This document shows, in pieces, positions 1-8,928 of a DNA stretch of 64,000 nucleotides (position 1 is its first letter; every line of letters begins with the position of its first letter). Location: NCBI RefSeq assembly GCF_027474845.2, contig NZ_CP107031.2, positions 620,001 through 684,000 of the forward strand, in the 5' to 3' direction. A model generated the notes under the pieces. That model saw nothing but the letters and a program-made list of their open reading frames with translations. It was not told the origin of the DNA and searched no databases. Both the position numbers and the translations under genes were made by a program. Origin of the DNA: Maribacter aestuarii. GTDB taxonomy: Bacteria; Bacteroidota; Bacteroidia; Flavobacteriales; Flavobacteriaceae.

Positions 1-2
1 AC

Positions 3-929
3 ACCACCTTGTGGAACACCCTGGGAATGATGGTCGAAACACATATGCTAAAACCGTATAAGAAGAGAGTAGATGGAACGTACAGTCTAATGCAGAAGAT
101 GATTTCAATTGCCGAGAATGATGGGGAGAAAATAAAATCGCTACGAAAAAACGCTCTTGACTGCCACTTGACCTGGGAATATTATCCTACTGATTGGAAA
201 GTTGATACAACCAAAAGTTCAGTTCTTAATTTCAAAGGCTACCAAGTAGATACTATTACAAGTGACATAACCGGTTTTCCCAGATTAAAATACAACAGGG
301 AAATAGCTTTTGAAAAGGAAGTTGAATACTTGAATTATTTTATTCCCACGGATTCGATTAAGATTCCACAGGCCTATATCATTCAAAAACAATGGAAAGC
401 CATAATAGATTTGCTAAAAGCCAATCAAATCAAATACGAAACGATTCAATCCGATACTATTATGACCGTCGAGGTCTACAGGATTAAAGATTATGAAACG
501 GTTCAAAATCCGTATGAAGGTCATTATTTGCATTACAATACTGAAGTAAGCGCCTCAATGGAAGAAATCCTCTTTACGGAAGGTGATATCGTCATTAATA
601 CTGACCAACCAGGGATTAGGTATATTCTTGAGACACTTGAACCTGCGATGGTAGATTCATTCTTCAATTGGAATTTTTTCGATACTATATTGCAGCAAAA
701 GGAAGGTTTCTCTCCTTATGTCTTTGAAGATAGTGCACTTAGGATTTTAGAGAATGATACCATTCTGGCTCAGGAGTTTCAATCAAAAAAAGAGGTCGAC
801 GAAAAATTTTCTCAAAATTGGTATGCCCAGTTACAATGGATTTTTGAAAAGTCGCCCTATTACGAAAAGGCACATTTGCAATATCCCGTTTATAGAATTC
901 CAAAAGGGAATGAAGCAACTGCGGACTAA
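3..929 (+). CDS. M14-type metallopeptidase, C-terminal part (5' end outside window)
   Basis: The frame is open to the window edge (codons from base 3), so this is the last ~308 residues of a longer protein. The visible start contains the segment VETHMLKPYKKRV, which resembles the region around the catalytic glutamate of zinc carboxypeptidase (M14) family proteins of Bacteroidota. The rest is a family-specific C-terminal region without a motif I recognise. The stop overlaps the stop of the convergent NUDIX gene by a few bases. The assignment rests on one motif, and the zinc ligands lie upstream of the window. Confidence 0.6.
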   Translation, partial: TTLWNTLGMMVETHMLKPYKKRVDGTYSLMQKMISIAENDGEKIKSLRKNALDCHLTWEYYPTDWKVDTTKSSVLNFKGYQVDTITSDITGFPRLKYNREIAFEKEVEYLNYFIPTDSIKIPQAYIIQKQWKAIIDLLKANQIKYETIQSDTIMTVEVYRIKDYETVQNPYEGHYLHYNTEVSASMEEILFTEGDIVINTDQPGIRYILETLEPAMVDSFFNWNFFDTILQQKEGFSPYVFEDSALRILENDTILAQEFQSKKEVDEKFSQNWYAQLQWIFEKSPYYEKAHLQYPVYRIPKGNEATAD

Positions 930-1516
930 TCTCCTTCAAATAAAATTTTAATGTTCACATAAGAATTCTGAAGCGCCTTTTGAATCTTTTTAGGCCCTTT
1001 CCATTTAACCTTTACAATCCCTTCTTTTTTTTCTGGCTTCAATTTGCCATCATATTCTGTTTTCATGGCATACCAGTGGACCTGCTTTAACGTTGGGGTT
1101 CCCCCATTATTAAAAACATGGTAAGTGGTTCTCAAGAAGTTTTCTATGCGTAACCCGGTCACGCCAGTTTCTTCCATTACTTCACGTATGGCACAATCTT
1201 CAATGGACTCGCCCTTATCCAGTTTTCCTTTGGGTAGGTCCCATTTATCATTCCTGTATATAAACAATACCTTACCCTGGTCATTCGTTACAACGCCACC
1301 AGCCGCTACGATCAACGGTATTTCTTTGGTAAATTTCTTTAGAATTTCCTCGTGGTTGGGATGGTAAATGTAGGCCTCGGTCAATTTCTTTTTCTTTAAT
1401 GCCTTAATGGCATTGTTTATAGAGGACTGATTGAGTAAGAAATACTCGCCGTTAGCTGTTTCCGATAGTTTATTTGTTAAAATCAAGGGCAACTCATTAA
1501 CAAAAACTTTATACAT
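926..1516 (-). CDS. NUDIX hydrolase
   Basis: About 196 residues starting MYKVFVNELP; a start three codons earlier (1525) is possible. A complete Nudix box is visible (GKLDKGESIEDC, then REVMEETGV), the Mg2+-binding signature for hydrolysing nucleoside diphosphate-linked substrates. An N-terminal ~70-residue extension precedes the domain. The substrate cannot be told from sequence. The gene diverges from pyrE with start codons within about 8 bases of each other, so each promoter must lie inside the other gene. Confidence 0.9.
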   Translation of the reverse strand: MYKVFVNELPLILTNKLSETANGEYFLLNQSSINNAIKALKKKKLTEAYIYHPNHEEILKKFTKEIPLIVAAGGVVTNDQGKVLFIYRNDKWDLPKGKLDKGESIEDCAIREVMEETGVTGLRIENFLRTTYHVFNNGGTPTLKQVHWYAMKTEYDGKLKPEKKEGIVKVKWKGPKKIQKALQNSYVNIKILFEGD

Positions 1517-1519
1517 TTG
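1512..1519 (+). promoter_or_regulatory. possible -7 promoter element for pyrE (TAnnTTTG)
   Basis: TACATTTG matches the Bacteroidota -7 consensus. It lies only five bases before the pyrE ATG and no TTG is seen at the expected -33 spacing. Weak support; if real, the pyrE message would be nearly leaderless. Confidence 0.3.
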
Positions 1520-1523
1520 CGTC

Positions 1524-2165
1524 ATGGTTTTAGACAAGAACACCGCTAAAAAAACAGCAGAACTTCTGTTGCAAATTAATGCAATAAAATTGAAACCCGA
1601 AAATCCGTTTACATGGGCGTCGGGATGGAAATCCCCCATATATTGTGACAACAGAATCTTACTTTCTTATCCCGTAATTCGCAACTATATTAGAGAGGAA
1701 ATGGCCAAACAGGTAGAATCGCTTTATGGCAAACCAGATGTCATTGCAGGGGTCGCTACAGGTGCGATAGGAATTGGGGCCTTAGTGGCGGACACCATGG
1801 GCTTGCCGTTTATTTATGTAAGACCGGAGCCCAAGTCACACGGAAGGCAAAATCAGATTGAAGGTCGGCTGGAAGCCAATCAAAACGTGGTAGTCATAGA
1901 AGATTTAATAAGTACTGGTAAAAGTAGTCTTAATGCCGTAAACGCACTTAAAAAGGCCGATGCCAATGTTAAAGGTATGCTAGCGATATTCACCTATGAG
2001 TTTGATACCGCACAAAAGAATTTTGAGGAATCTAACGTTGAGCTACATACACTAAGTAGCTATGACTACCTCATTGAACAAGCATCGGAAACAGGATATA
2101 TAAAGGAAGAACAGCTTAAAGCTCTAATGGAATGGAGAATCAATCCTTCAAAATGGTTACAATAA
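1524..2165 (+). CDS. pyrE: orotate phosphoribosyltransferase
   Basis: Transfers the phosphoribosyl group of PRPP to orotate, giving OMP in de novo pyrimidine synthesis. The 213-residue product starts MVLDKNTAKK. It has the orotate-site segment FTWASGWKSPIYCDNR, the basic loop RPEPKSHGRQNQIEG and the PRPP-binding signature VVVIEDLISTGKSS. An in-frame extension to 1431 would run through the NUDIX gene and is not credible. A SRPBCC-domain gene follows after one base and is probably cotranscribed. Confidence 0.97.
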   Translation: MVLDKNTAKKTAELLLQINAIKLKPENPFTWASGWKSPIYCDNRILLSYPVIRNYIREEMAKQVESLYGKPDVIAGVATGAIGIGALVADTMGLPFIYVRPEPKSHGRQNQIEGRLEANQNVVVIEDLISTGKSSLNAVNALKKADANVKGMLAIFTYEFDTAQKNFEESNVELHTLSSYDYLIEQASETGYIKEEQLKALMEWRINPSKWLQ

Positions 2166-2166
2166 T

Positions 2167-2559
2167 ATGTTTATAGAAACACCAAAAACATCGGTTGCGA
2201 AAAGCGCCGAAGAAACCTTTAATTTTCTAAGTGATCTCGCCAATTTTGAAAAATTGATGCCTGAAAATATAGATAAGTTCGAAGTTTTGAACGAGAACAG
2301 ATTTTTATTCGCACTCAAAGGAATGCCAGAAATCGTTTTGGAAAAAAAGGATCAGATTCCCCATAGTATGTTGATACTCGGCGCAGCAAGTGAAAAACTT
2401 CCATTCACATTAACCGCGGCAATATCTCCTTCAGGAAGTACCTCTAGCGAAGTGGTGCTTAGTTTCGCAGGTGAGTTTAACGCTATGATGGCTATGATGA
2501 TAAAAAATCCGATAACCAATTTTATCAATACATTATCCGATAATCTAGGTAAAATCTAA
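2167..2559 (+). CDS. SRPBCC (START-like) domain protein
   Basis: A 130-residue soluble protein whose opening (pattern ETPKTSVAKSAEETFNFLSD) and C-terminal helix (MMIKNPITNFINTLSDNL) fit the helix-grip SRPBCC fold, a cavity that binds hydrophobic ligands. No catalytic residues can be named. It sits one base after pyrE, so it is probably in the same transcript. Its stop overlaps the corrected birA stop by three bases. The ligand is unknown. Confidence 0.75.
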   Translation: MFIETPKTSVAKSAEETFNFLSDLANFEKLMPENIDKFEVLNENRFLFALKGMPEIVLEKKDQIPHSMLILGAASEKLPFTLTAAISPSGSTSSEVVLSFAGEFNAMMAMMIKNPITNFINTLSDNLGKI

Positions 2560-3286
2560 AATAGTAGTTTGACTTCTTTTAGGCCAAACTTTACACTTGT
2601 GTCATCTTCTAATTTCACATTCAATTTGCCATTAGGAGTAACACCTGAGATAATTCCGCTAAAGATAGAACCGTCTGGTTTTTGAAAAGTGGACGCCATG
2701 TCTTTTCGGAACAGGAGCTCCTCATACTTCGAGATGAGCTGAAGTTCGTTTGCAACTTTTACTTGGGATAAAAAAATTGAAGTTTTCCGATCAATTTCTG
2801 TAGTAAAGTTTCTAAATGCAGTTCCTGCTTTAATTCCTTTTTTATCGAAGTTGCCCTAAGCCGTTCCGGAAAAACAGTTTGGTTCACATTTAGCCCAATC
2901 CCTATGACAGATGACTTCACTTCCTGCCCGTTTAGCACATTTTCTATCAGAATTCCACAAACTTTTAACGTACCTGACAGAATGTCGTTAGGCCACTTAA
3001 TTTTAACGCGTGGTAAATTAAGTTCGATGAGGAGGGAATAAACGGCCAGTGAAACACAAATACTTATTAAAAATTGGTGCTGCGTTTTTAACTCCAAATG
3101 TTTTTTTAAAACACTAAAAGTAAGGTTATTACCCTTCTCGGACTCCCATAATGCGTCTCTTTGACCTCTCCCCCTAGTTTGATTTTCGGTAACGACCACA
3201 GTGAAATCTTGTAAATTTTCTTTTCGCATCAATCGCTGCAAAAAGGTGTTTGTGGACTCCGTGGCACTAAGTTTGATTATTTGCAT
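2556..3286 (-). CDS. birA: biotin--[acetyl-CoA-carboxylase] ligase, interrupted by a one-base frameshift
   Basis: Activates biotin as biotinyl-AMP and attaches it to the acetyl-CoA carboxylase carrier protein. The N-terminal frame has the catalytic segments ATESTNTFLQR, TENQTRGRGQRD, KWPNDI and GIGLNVNQ. It stops at 2759, just after an A7 run (2767-2773 on the plus strand). The -1 frame continues immediately with the C-terminal domain (ELQLISKYEELLFRKD, then FSGIISGVTPNGKLNV) to a stop at 2556. Adding one base gives 243 residues, the normal length of the short form without a DNA-binding domain. The start at 3286 (MQIIKLSATEST) fits better than 3304. Function is likely intact in the cell. Confidence 0.88.
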
Positions 3287-3351
3287 AGGGCTAATGCTTG
3301 GCAATCTTTAATCTATTGTTAAATACTAGACCTAAAAGAACAAAAAAATAA

Positions 3352-3359
3352 TAACTTTG
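3352..3359 (+). promoter_or_regulatory. -7 promoter element upstream of rsfS
   Basis: TAACTTTG matches TAnnTTTG and lies 19 bases before the rsfS start. There is no well-spaced TTG at -33. Confidence 0.45.
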
Positions 3360-3378
3360 TAGAAATTAAAATTTTTGA

Positions 3379-3756
3379 ATGCAGAAAGGCAAAGCTAGTG
3401 CAGATGAGTTAATTGCATTAATTTTACAGGGAATAGAAGATGTCAAGGGACTTAATATAAATTTACTTGACCTCAGGGAAATTGAAAATACAGTTTGCGA
3501 TTACTTTATCATTTGCAATGGTACTTCTAACACGCATGTTAATGCAATAGTCGGTTCTATCCAAAAAATAGTCAGCAAATCAATTAAAGACAAACCGTGG
3601 CACATTGAAGGCGAAGACAATGCCGAATGGGTGCTTATGGACTATGTTAATGTAGTAGTGCATGTGTTTCAAAAGCAGATTAGGGATTTCTATGATATTG
3701 AAGGTCTTTGGGGTGACGCAAAGTTCACGACCATTGAAAGTAGCATTAATCAATAA
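3379..3756 (+). CDS. rsfS: ribosome silencing factor RsfS
   Basis: Binds ribosomal protein uL14 and blocks 30S-50S joining when nutrients run low. The 125-residue product has the family segments NTVCDYFIICNGTSNTHVNAI, WHIEGEDNAEWVLMDY and VVVHVFQKQIRDFYDIEGLWGDA, covering the whole RsfS/DUF143 fold. It is followed by ftsH after 8 bases and heads the rsfS-ftsH-LUD-cdsA-psd run, an order I associate with flavobacteria. Confidence 0.95.
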   Translation: MQKGKASADELIALILQGIEDVKGLNINLLDLREIENTVCDYFIICNGTSNTHVNAIVGSIQKIVSKSIKDKPWHIEGEDNAEWVLMDYVNVVVHVFQKQIRDFYDIEGLWGDAKFTTIESSINQ

Positions 3757-3764
3757 AAAATAAA

Positions 3765-5782
3765 ATGGCGAAAGATAATAGTACAACTCCTAAAAACCAA
3801 AATTCAGTTCGTGGTGGATCTATGGATTAGTTGCAGTGCTGCTGATTGGTTTTCAGGTGTTCAATAGTGATAATCTTGCGAGTACGGAAAAAACGACTAC
3901 TTCCGAATTACAGGAATATTTAAGGAATGGTGATATCAAAAAAATTATGATTATCACCAATACCAACCAGGCTAAGGTATTCCTAACGGATGAGGCACTT
4001 GCTAAGGATGTTCACAGGGACGTCAATGATAAGTCTTTTCTTCCTACTACGGGTAGTGTGCCACAGTATACCTTGGATTACGGCGACCTCCAAATTTTTC
4101 AAAATGAGATAACTGAAATCAAAAAGGAAAACAATTTAGATACCATCGTGGAATTCGGAAAAGAATCCACGGCTATTTTGGACTTTCTTTTATCCTTATT
4201 ACCATTTGTACTTATCATTGGAATTTGGATTTACCTTATGCGCAGAATGTCCGGTGGCGGAGCTGGTGGCGGAGGAGGCCAAATCTTCAATATCGGTAAA
4301 TCAAAGGCAAAGCTTTTTGACGAAAAAACCGATACAAGAACCTCATTCAAAGATGTTGCAGGTCTTGAAGGTGCAAAGGAAGAAGTAGAAGAAATTGTTG
4401 AGTTTTTGAGGAATCCAGATAAGTATACCTCCTTAGGTGGCAAAATACCAAAAGGAGCGTTGTTAGTAGGACCTCCGGGAACCGGTAAAACTTTATTGGC
4501 AAAAGCTGTTGCAGGAGAAGCTAAAGTACCCTTTTTCTCACTTTCCGGTTCCGATTTTGTTGAGATGTTCGTGGGTGTTGGTGCGTCCCGTGTGAGGGAC
4601 TTGTTCAAACAGGCAAAGGATAAATCACCTGCTATTATTTTTATTGACGAAATAGATGCTATTGGTAGGGCCAGGGGAAAGAATAATTTTACAGGTTCTA
4701 ACGATGAACGCGAAAATACGCTGAACCAATTGTTGACCGAAATGGATGGTTTTGGGACCAATACGAATGTTATCGTGTTGGCCGCTACGAACAGGGCGGA
4801 TGTACTAGATAAAGCTTTGATGCGTGCCGGTAGATTTGACAGGCAGATTTATGTTGATCTTCCGGATATTAGGGAAAGAAAGGAAATTTTTGAAGTACAT
4901 TTAAGACCGATCAAGACTGCAGAAACCTTGGATTTGGACTTTTTAGCAAGGCAAACACCAGGATTCTCCGGTGCGGATATAGCCAATGTTTGTAATGAAG
5001 CTGCATTGATTGCGGCAAGAAAAGAGCAGAAATCCGTAAATAAGCAAGACTTTTTAGATGCCGTGGATAGAATTGTTGGCGGTCTTGAAAAGAAGAATAA
5101 AATAATTACTCCAGGAGAGAAAGAAACAATCGCTTACCATGAGGCCGGGCACGCAACTACAAGTTGGATGCTGGAGCATGCCGCTCCCTTGGTAAAGGTA
5201 ACTATAGTGCCCAGAGGCCAGTCCCTTGGCGCCGCTTGGTACTTACCGGAAGAACGTTTAATTGTTCGCCCGGAACAAATGTTGGATGAAATGTGTGCCA
5301 CTATGGGTGGAAGGGCTGCAGAAAAAGTAATATTCAACAAAATATCAACTGGAGCTTTGAGTGACTTGGAAAAGGTAACAAAACAAGCCAGGGCCATGGT
5401 AACCATTTATGGTCTTAATGACAAAATTGGAAATTTAACATACTATGATTCCTCTGGACAAGATTCTTACGGATTTTCAAAACCTTACAGCGAGGAAACT
5501 GCAAAGACGATAGATCAAGAGATTTCCAAAATAATTGAGGAACAATATCAACGTGCTATAAAAGTATTAACGGATAATAAGGATAAACTTACTACGCTTG
5601 CTGAAAGATTATTGGAGAAAGAGGTTATCTTTAAGGAAGATTTAGAAAAAATCTTTGGCAAAAGAGCTTTCAAAAAGGATCTTTTAGAAGAGGAAGAAAG
5701 AAAAACGGAGACATTAGCTGCTAAAGACTCGGAAAAGAAGAAAAAATCTGAGAAAATAAATTCATCGGATGAACCGTTGTAA
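3765..5782 (+). CDS. ftsH: ATP-dependent zinc metalloprotease FtsH, N-terminus frameshifted
   Basis: Membrane-anchored AAA+ protease that degrades misfolded membrane and regulatory proteins. The ATG at 3765 gives MAKDNSTTPK; then a one-base shift at an A5 run (3792-3796) is needed to continue as KPKFSSWWIYGLVAVLLIGFQVF, the first membrane segment. Corrected length is 672 residues. It shows a second membrane segment (FLLSLLPFVLIIGIWIYLM), a Gly-rich linker, Walker A GPPGTGKT near residue 236, Walker B IIFIDEID, the second region of homology with RAGRFDRQ, and the zinc site HEAGH near 459. Charged, low-complexity C-terminus. The gene is normally essential, so the shift is probably an artefact. 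Confidence 0.95.
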
Positions 5783-5823
5783 AATTTAGCAAGTATAGGA
5801 AAAGGAATACTTCATAATCATAA

Positions 5824-6434
5824 ATGGGCTTTTTAGACATTTTATTTGGTGGTGGTAAAAAAAGGTTTCGAAAGAAACCGCGGAGACTCGCGGCCAGCAC
5901 ATGCCAGATTTGAATATTCCTGTTGATGAAAAGTTTACCATTCATTTTAAACAGAACGGTGGCAAATTTATCTACTGTGTCTCTTCCGAAGAAATATCCG
6001 ATGCGCTGAGCAACATAATTATAGAAAATGGTTGGCAAGATCAATCTTTTTTCGCCATGGACAACCGATTGGTTCAAAAATTCAGTCAGGAGGATATTGT
6101 CTTCACTGAAAAATCAAAAGAAAGCGAAGTATTCTTTACAACCTGTGAGCATCTGGTAGCGCAGAACGGGTCTATATTAGTTTGTTCTAACCAGTTGAAC
6201 GAAAAAAAATTGAACGAACTACCTAGTAACGTTGTTGTTTACGCCACCACAAGTCAACTCGTGGAATCTATTGGCGAAGGACTAAAAATTATTAAAAAGA
6301 AATATGGTCCAAAAATACCTGCCAACATCACTACCTTAAAACATTTTAAAGCAACAAAAGAAAATTCTGATGATTTCCTAACTTACGGAAGTAGTACTAA
6401 AAATCTTTATCTTTTACTTCTGGAAGATTTATAG
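5824..6434 (+). CDS. LUD-domain (LutC/YkgG-like) protein, N-terminus frameshifted
   Basis: ATG at 5824 gives MGFLDILFGGGKK; one extra A in the A7 run (5857-5863) would join it to VSKETAETRGQHMPDLN, making 203 residues. The body shows the LUD pattern: FTTCEHLVAQNGSILVCSNQ, then VVYATTSQLVESIGEGL. LUD proteins are linked to lactate utilisation in other bacteria, but this lone copy sits between ftsH and cdsA without the Fe-S partners LutA/LutB, so a role in lactate oxidation is not supported. It ends one base before cdsA. Confidence 0.8.
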
Positions 6435-6435
6435 T

Positions 6436-7239
6436 ATGAAGGAAGTTTTAAGAAGAGCACTTACAGGGGCGGTTTATATCATTTTATTATTATCCGCCGT
6501 TTTCCTCAGTACAGATGCCTTTGATTTTCTTTTCATGACATTTGGTCTAGCTTGTTTATACGAATACAAACGCCTCGTTAGCTTAAAAGGCTATCACATA
6601 TTTGCGGCTTACTTGGCTATTTGGTGGGCCTTTATATACTTCGTAAGTGACCAAATTTTGATAAATATTCTTATGGTAATAACTATAGGAATTGATATTG
6701 CACTTTTATTTTATCTCTATTCTAAAAAAGAGAAATATTTCACGAAACTTCACAAATTCATTATAGGTCTCTTTTATATAGGAGGTGGATGCATTTTTCT
6801 TACCATGATTCCATATAAAAACGATGCGTTTGCCAAACTCTTGATTATGGGTATCTTCATTCTCATATGGGTCAATGATTCTTTTGCATATTTGGTGGGG
6901 AGAAGCATTGGCAGGACAAAATTATTCCCTTCGGTTTCTCCAAAAAAAACCATTGAAGGAACCGTGGGAGGTTTTATATTTGCACTAGTAGCGGCCTATA
7001 TAATGGGAACCAAGGAACCGATAATAAGTCCTTGGCAGTGGATGATTCTTGCTGCAGTGATCGTTGTAGCCGGTAGTTTTGGGGATTTGATAGAATCTAA
7101 ATTTAAACGTATGGCCGGAGTAAAGGATAGTGGGGCAATATTGCCTGGTCATGGTGGAATGTTAGATCGCTTGGATAGCCTTGTTTTTGCTGCGCCCTTT
7201 GCCTACTTAACTTTAAATATTTTTAGCTATGTTTCATAA
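6436..7239 (+). CDS. cdsA: phosphatidate cytidylyltransferase
   Basis: Makes CDP-diacylglycerol from phosphatidic acid and CTP in the inner membrane, the branch point for phospholipids. The 267-residue product has about seven hydrophobic segments. It carries SVSPKKTIEGTVGG and the CDS signature from SFGDLIESKFKR through KDSGAILPGHGGMLDRLDS, with the metal-binding acidic residues. It overlaps the following psd gene by 11 bases, so the two phospholipid genes are translationally coupled. Confidence 0.96.
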   Translation: MKEVLRRALTGAVYIILLLSAVFLSTDAFDFLFMTFGLACLYEYKRLVSLKGYHIFAAYLAIWWAFIYFVSDQILINILMVITIGIDIALLFYLYSKKEKYFTKLHKFIIGLFYIGGGCIFLTMIPYKNDAFAKLLIMGIFILIWVNDSFAYLVGRSIGRTKLFPSVSPKKTIEGTVGGFIFALVAAYIMGTKEPIISPWQWMILAAVIVVAGSFGDLIESKFKRMAGVKDSGAILPGHGGMLDRLDSLVFAAPFAYLTLNIFSYVS

Positions 7240-7912
7240 AGAGGGTCAAAAAATCATATTGACTACTTTTTTTCTGGTTGGCTTGGGAGTTCTTCTAGCG
7301 CATTATTTTATTAATATTCCTTGGCTCAAATTATCGATTCAAATATTTGGCGTGGTTTTGTTACTTCTTGTCCTACAATTTTTTAGAAACCCAAAAAGGA
7401 TAACGGCCAAAAGCTTTGATGAGATATTGTCTCCCGTAGATGGCAAGGTAGTAGTAATTGAAGAGGTTGAAGAAAATGAATATTTTCAAGATAAACGCAA
7501 GCAAGTATCCGTTTTTATGTCCCCTACGAACGTGCACGTAACGCGATACCCGGCGAGTGGTTACATCCGTTACTCAAAGTATCACCGTGGAAAATATTTG
7601 GTGGCTTGGCATCCCAAATCTAGCGAGGAAAATGAGCGAACAACCGTAGTTGTTCGCACGCCTAAGTTCGGAGATATCCTATATCGGCAAATAGCAGGTG
7701 CAATGGCCAGACGCATTGTTAACTATGCAGAAGAAGGTGAGAGTGTTCAGCAGGGAGATGATTCAGGATTTATTAAATTTGGTTCAAGAGTAGATTTATT
7801 TTTACCCTTAGATTGCGAAATTAATGTAACGCTGAATCAAAAAGTGAAAGGGGCACAAACATGTATCGCATCATATGTCAATCCTAATGAAAAAGAAGAA
7901 GCTACTTATTGA
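7229..7912 (+). CDS. psd: phosphatidylserine decarboxylase family protein (proenzyme)
   Basis: Decarboxylates phosphatidylserine to phosphatidylethanolamine. The 227-residue short form has two N-terminal membrane helices (ILTTFFLVGLGVLLAHYF and a second at ~30-48), then SPVDGKVVVIEE, FMSPTNVHVTRYPASG and the self-cleavage site FGSR near residue 191, where the Gly-Ser bond splits to form the pyruvoyl group. Gene order after cdsA fits. The 3' end overlaps the acyl-CoA-binding protein gene. Confidence 0.95.
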   Translation: MFHKEGQKIILTTFFLVGLGVLLAHYFINIPWLKLSIQIFGVVLLLLVLQFFRNPKRITAKSFDEILSPVDGKVVVIEEVEENEYFQDKRKQVSVFMSPTNVHVTRYPASGYIRYSKYHRGKYLVAWHPKSSEENERTTVVVRTPKFGDILYRQIAGAMARRIVNYAEEGESVQQGDDSGFIKFGSRVDLFLPLDCEINVTLNQKVKGAQTCIASYVNPNEKEEATY

Positions 7913-8156
7913 TTTTCAGGAGGCCGTTGAAATCGTTAATAATTATGAAAGACCGATTCCAGCAGATTTGTTGCTTAAACTATATGCATATTATAAAATT
8001 GCCAACGAAAATTTTGACCATCCCGGGAGTAAGACTCCATTAATTAATGCTTTTAAGGCCAATGCGCTCATACAGGCCAAAAACATAACCGGGGACCAAG
8101 CTATGAAGGCATATATAAAATTGGTCAAATCTGAACTTAGCCGTCTATCGCCCTAG
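7887..8156 (+). CDS. acyl-CoA-binding protein (ACBP family)
   Basis: An ~89-residue small protein; the ATG at 7887 (MKKKKLLIDFQEAV) is preferred over 7875. The ACBP core is visible: LLLKLYAYYKIANENF, with the tyrosines and lysine that hold the CoA phosphates, and GDQAMKAYIKLVKS at the end. It would carry long-chain acyl-CoA. It overlaps psd by 26 bases, which ties it to the phospholipid operon; a role in feeding acyl chains to lipid synthesis is inference. Confidence 0.85.
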   Translation: MKKKKLLIDFQEAVEIVNNYERPIPADLLLKLYAYYKIANENFDHPGSKTPLINAFKANALIQAKNITGDQAMKAYIKLVKSELSRLSP

Positions 8157-8159
8157 TCA

Positions 8160-8924
8160 CTACTCATATAAATCGTCCAAATCTGCCTTACAGAGCGAGG
8201 TATAAAATTCGCTTAACTTCAAACAGATATCATTATAAAATCTTTTCCCCTTTTCAGCTGAGGCAAATTCTGGATTACCTACACCCGTATCTACGGTAAC
8301 TTTAGACCATTGACGTTCTGACCAGGCCCAACCCTCATTTAATGTCTGTATCCTGAATTTCTTGGCTTTACCACTCCCCCAGTCTCCTTTGGGCAGCACA
8401 AGATTCGGATGCAAATGAAGCATTAAACTGGTTTCCATTTCATCCGCATGATCACCTTTTTCTTTAAAGTATTCAGCTTTATCCACCATTTGTGGAAAGA
8501 AGCAAAAACTGATGAACATTTGTGGAAATTCCAGACCCAACTCCCTAACTAATGGTTTAAAGCCGTTGCCGCCGTGTCCATTAAAAATTAGCAATTTGTG
8601 TATTCCCTGTCGGTTCAAAACAGTTATAATATCCCTTAATATGGCCAATTGCGTACTAGGGTTAATATTGATATCCAGATAAATATCATGCTGTCCTGTA
8701 TTTACTCCAAAGGGAATTGTGGGTAAAACAATTACCTTGCTCCCACTTTCCCATGCTATTCTAGCAGATTCTGCGACGATGGAGTCCGCTTGATAATTAT
8801 CCGTTGCATATGGTAAATGATAATTATGGGCTTCCGTGGCACCCCATGGAAGAATTGCTAAATCAAAACGGGAGTCTTTCAGTGCCTTCCAATTGGTTTC
8901 AGCTAAAATATAGGGTCTAATCAT
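8160..8924 (-). CDS. creatininase-family amidohydrolase
   Basis: A 254-residue metal-dependent hydrolase of the creatininase fold. Metal and active-site motifs are visible: WGATEAHNYHLPYATDNYQ, NGHGGNG and GDHADEMETS. Family members act on creatinine, mycofactocin precursor peptides and formamide compounds, so the substrate is open. It starts four bases after the sterol-desaturase-like gene, so they are probably cotranscribed. Its 3' end abuts the convergent ACBP gene. Confidence 0.88.
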   Translation of the reverse strand: MIRPYILAETNWKALKDSRFDLAILPWGATEAHNYHLPYATDNYQADSIVAESARIAWESGSKVIVLPTIPFGVNTGQHDIYLDININPSTQLAILRDIITVLNRQGIHKLLIFNGHGGNGFKPLVRELGLEFPQMFISFCFFPQMVDKAEYFKEKGDHADEMETSLMLHLHPNLVLPKGDWGSGKAKKFRIQTLNEGWAWSERQWSKVTVDTGVGNPEFASAEKGKRFYNDICLKLSEFYTSLCKADLDDLYE

Positions 8925-8928
8925 TTTT

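Noticed and set aside
5824..6434. Lactate utilisation operon around the LUD gene
   Set aside because: No lutA or lutB partner, and the neighbours are ftsH and cdsA.
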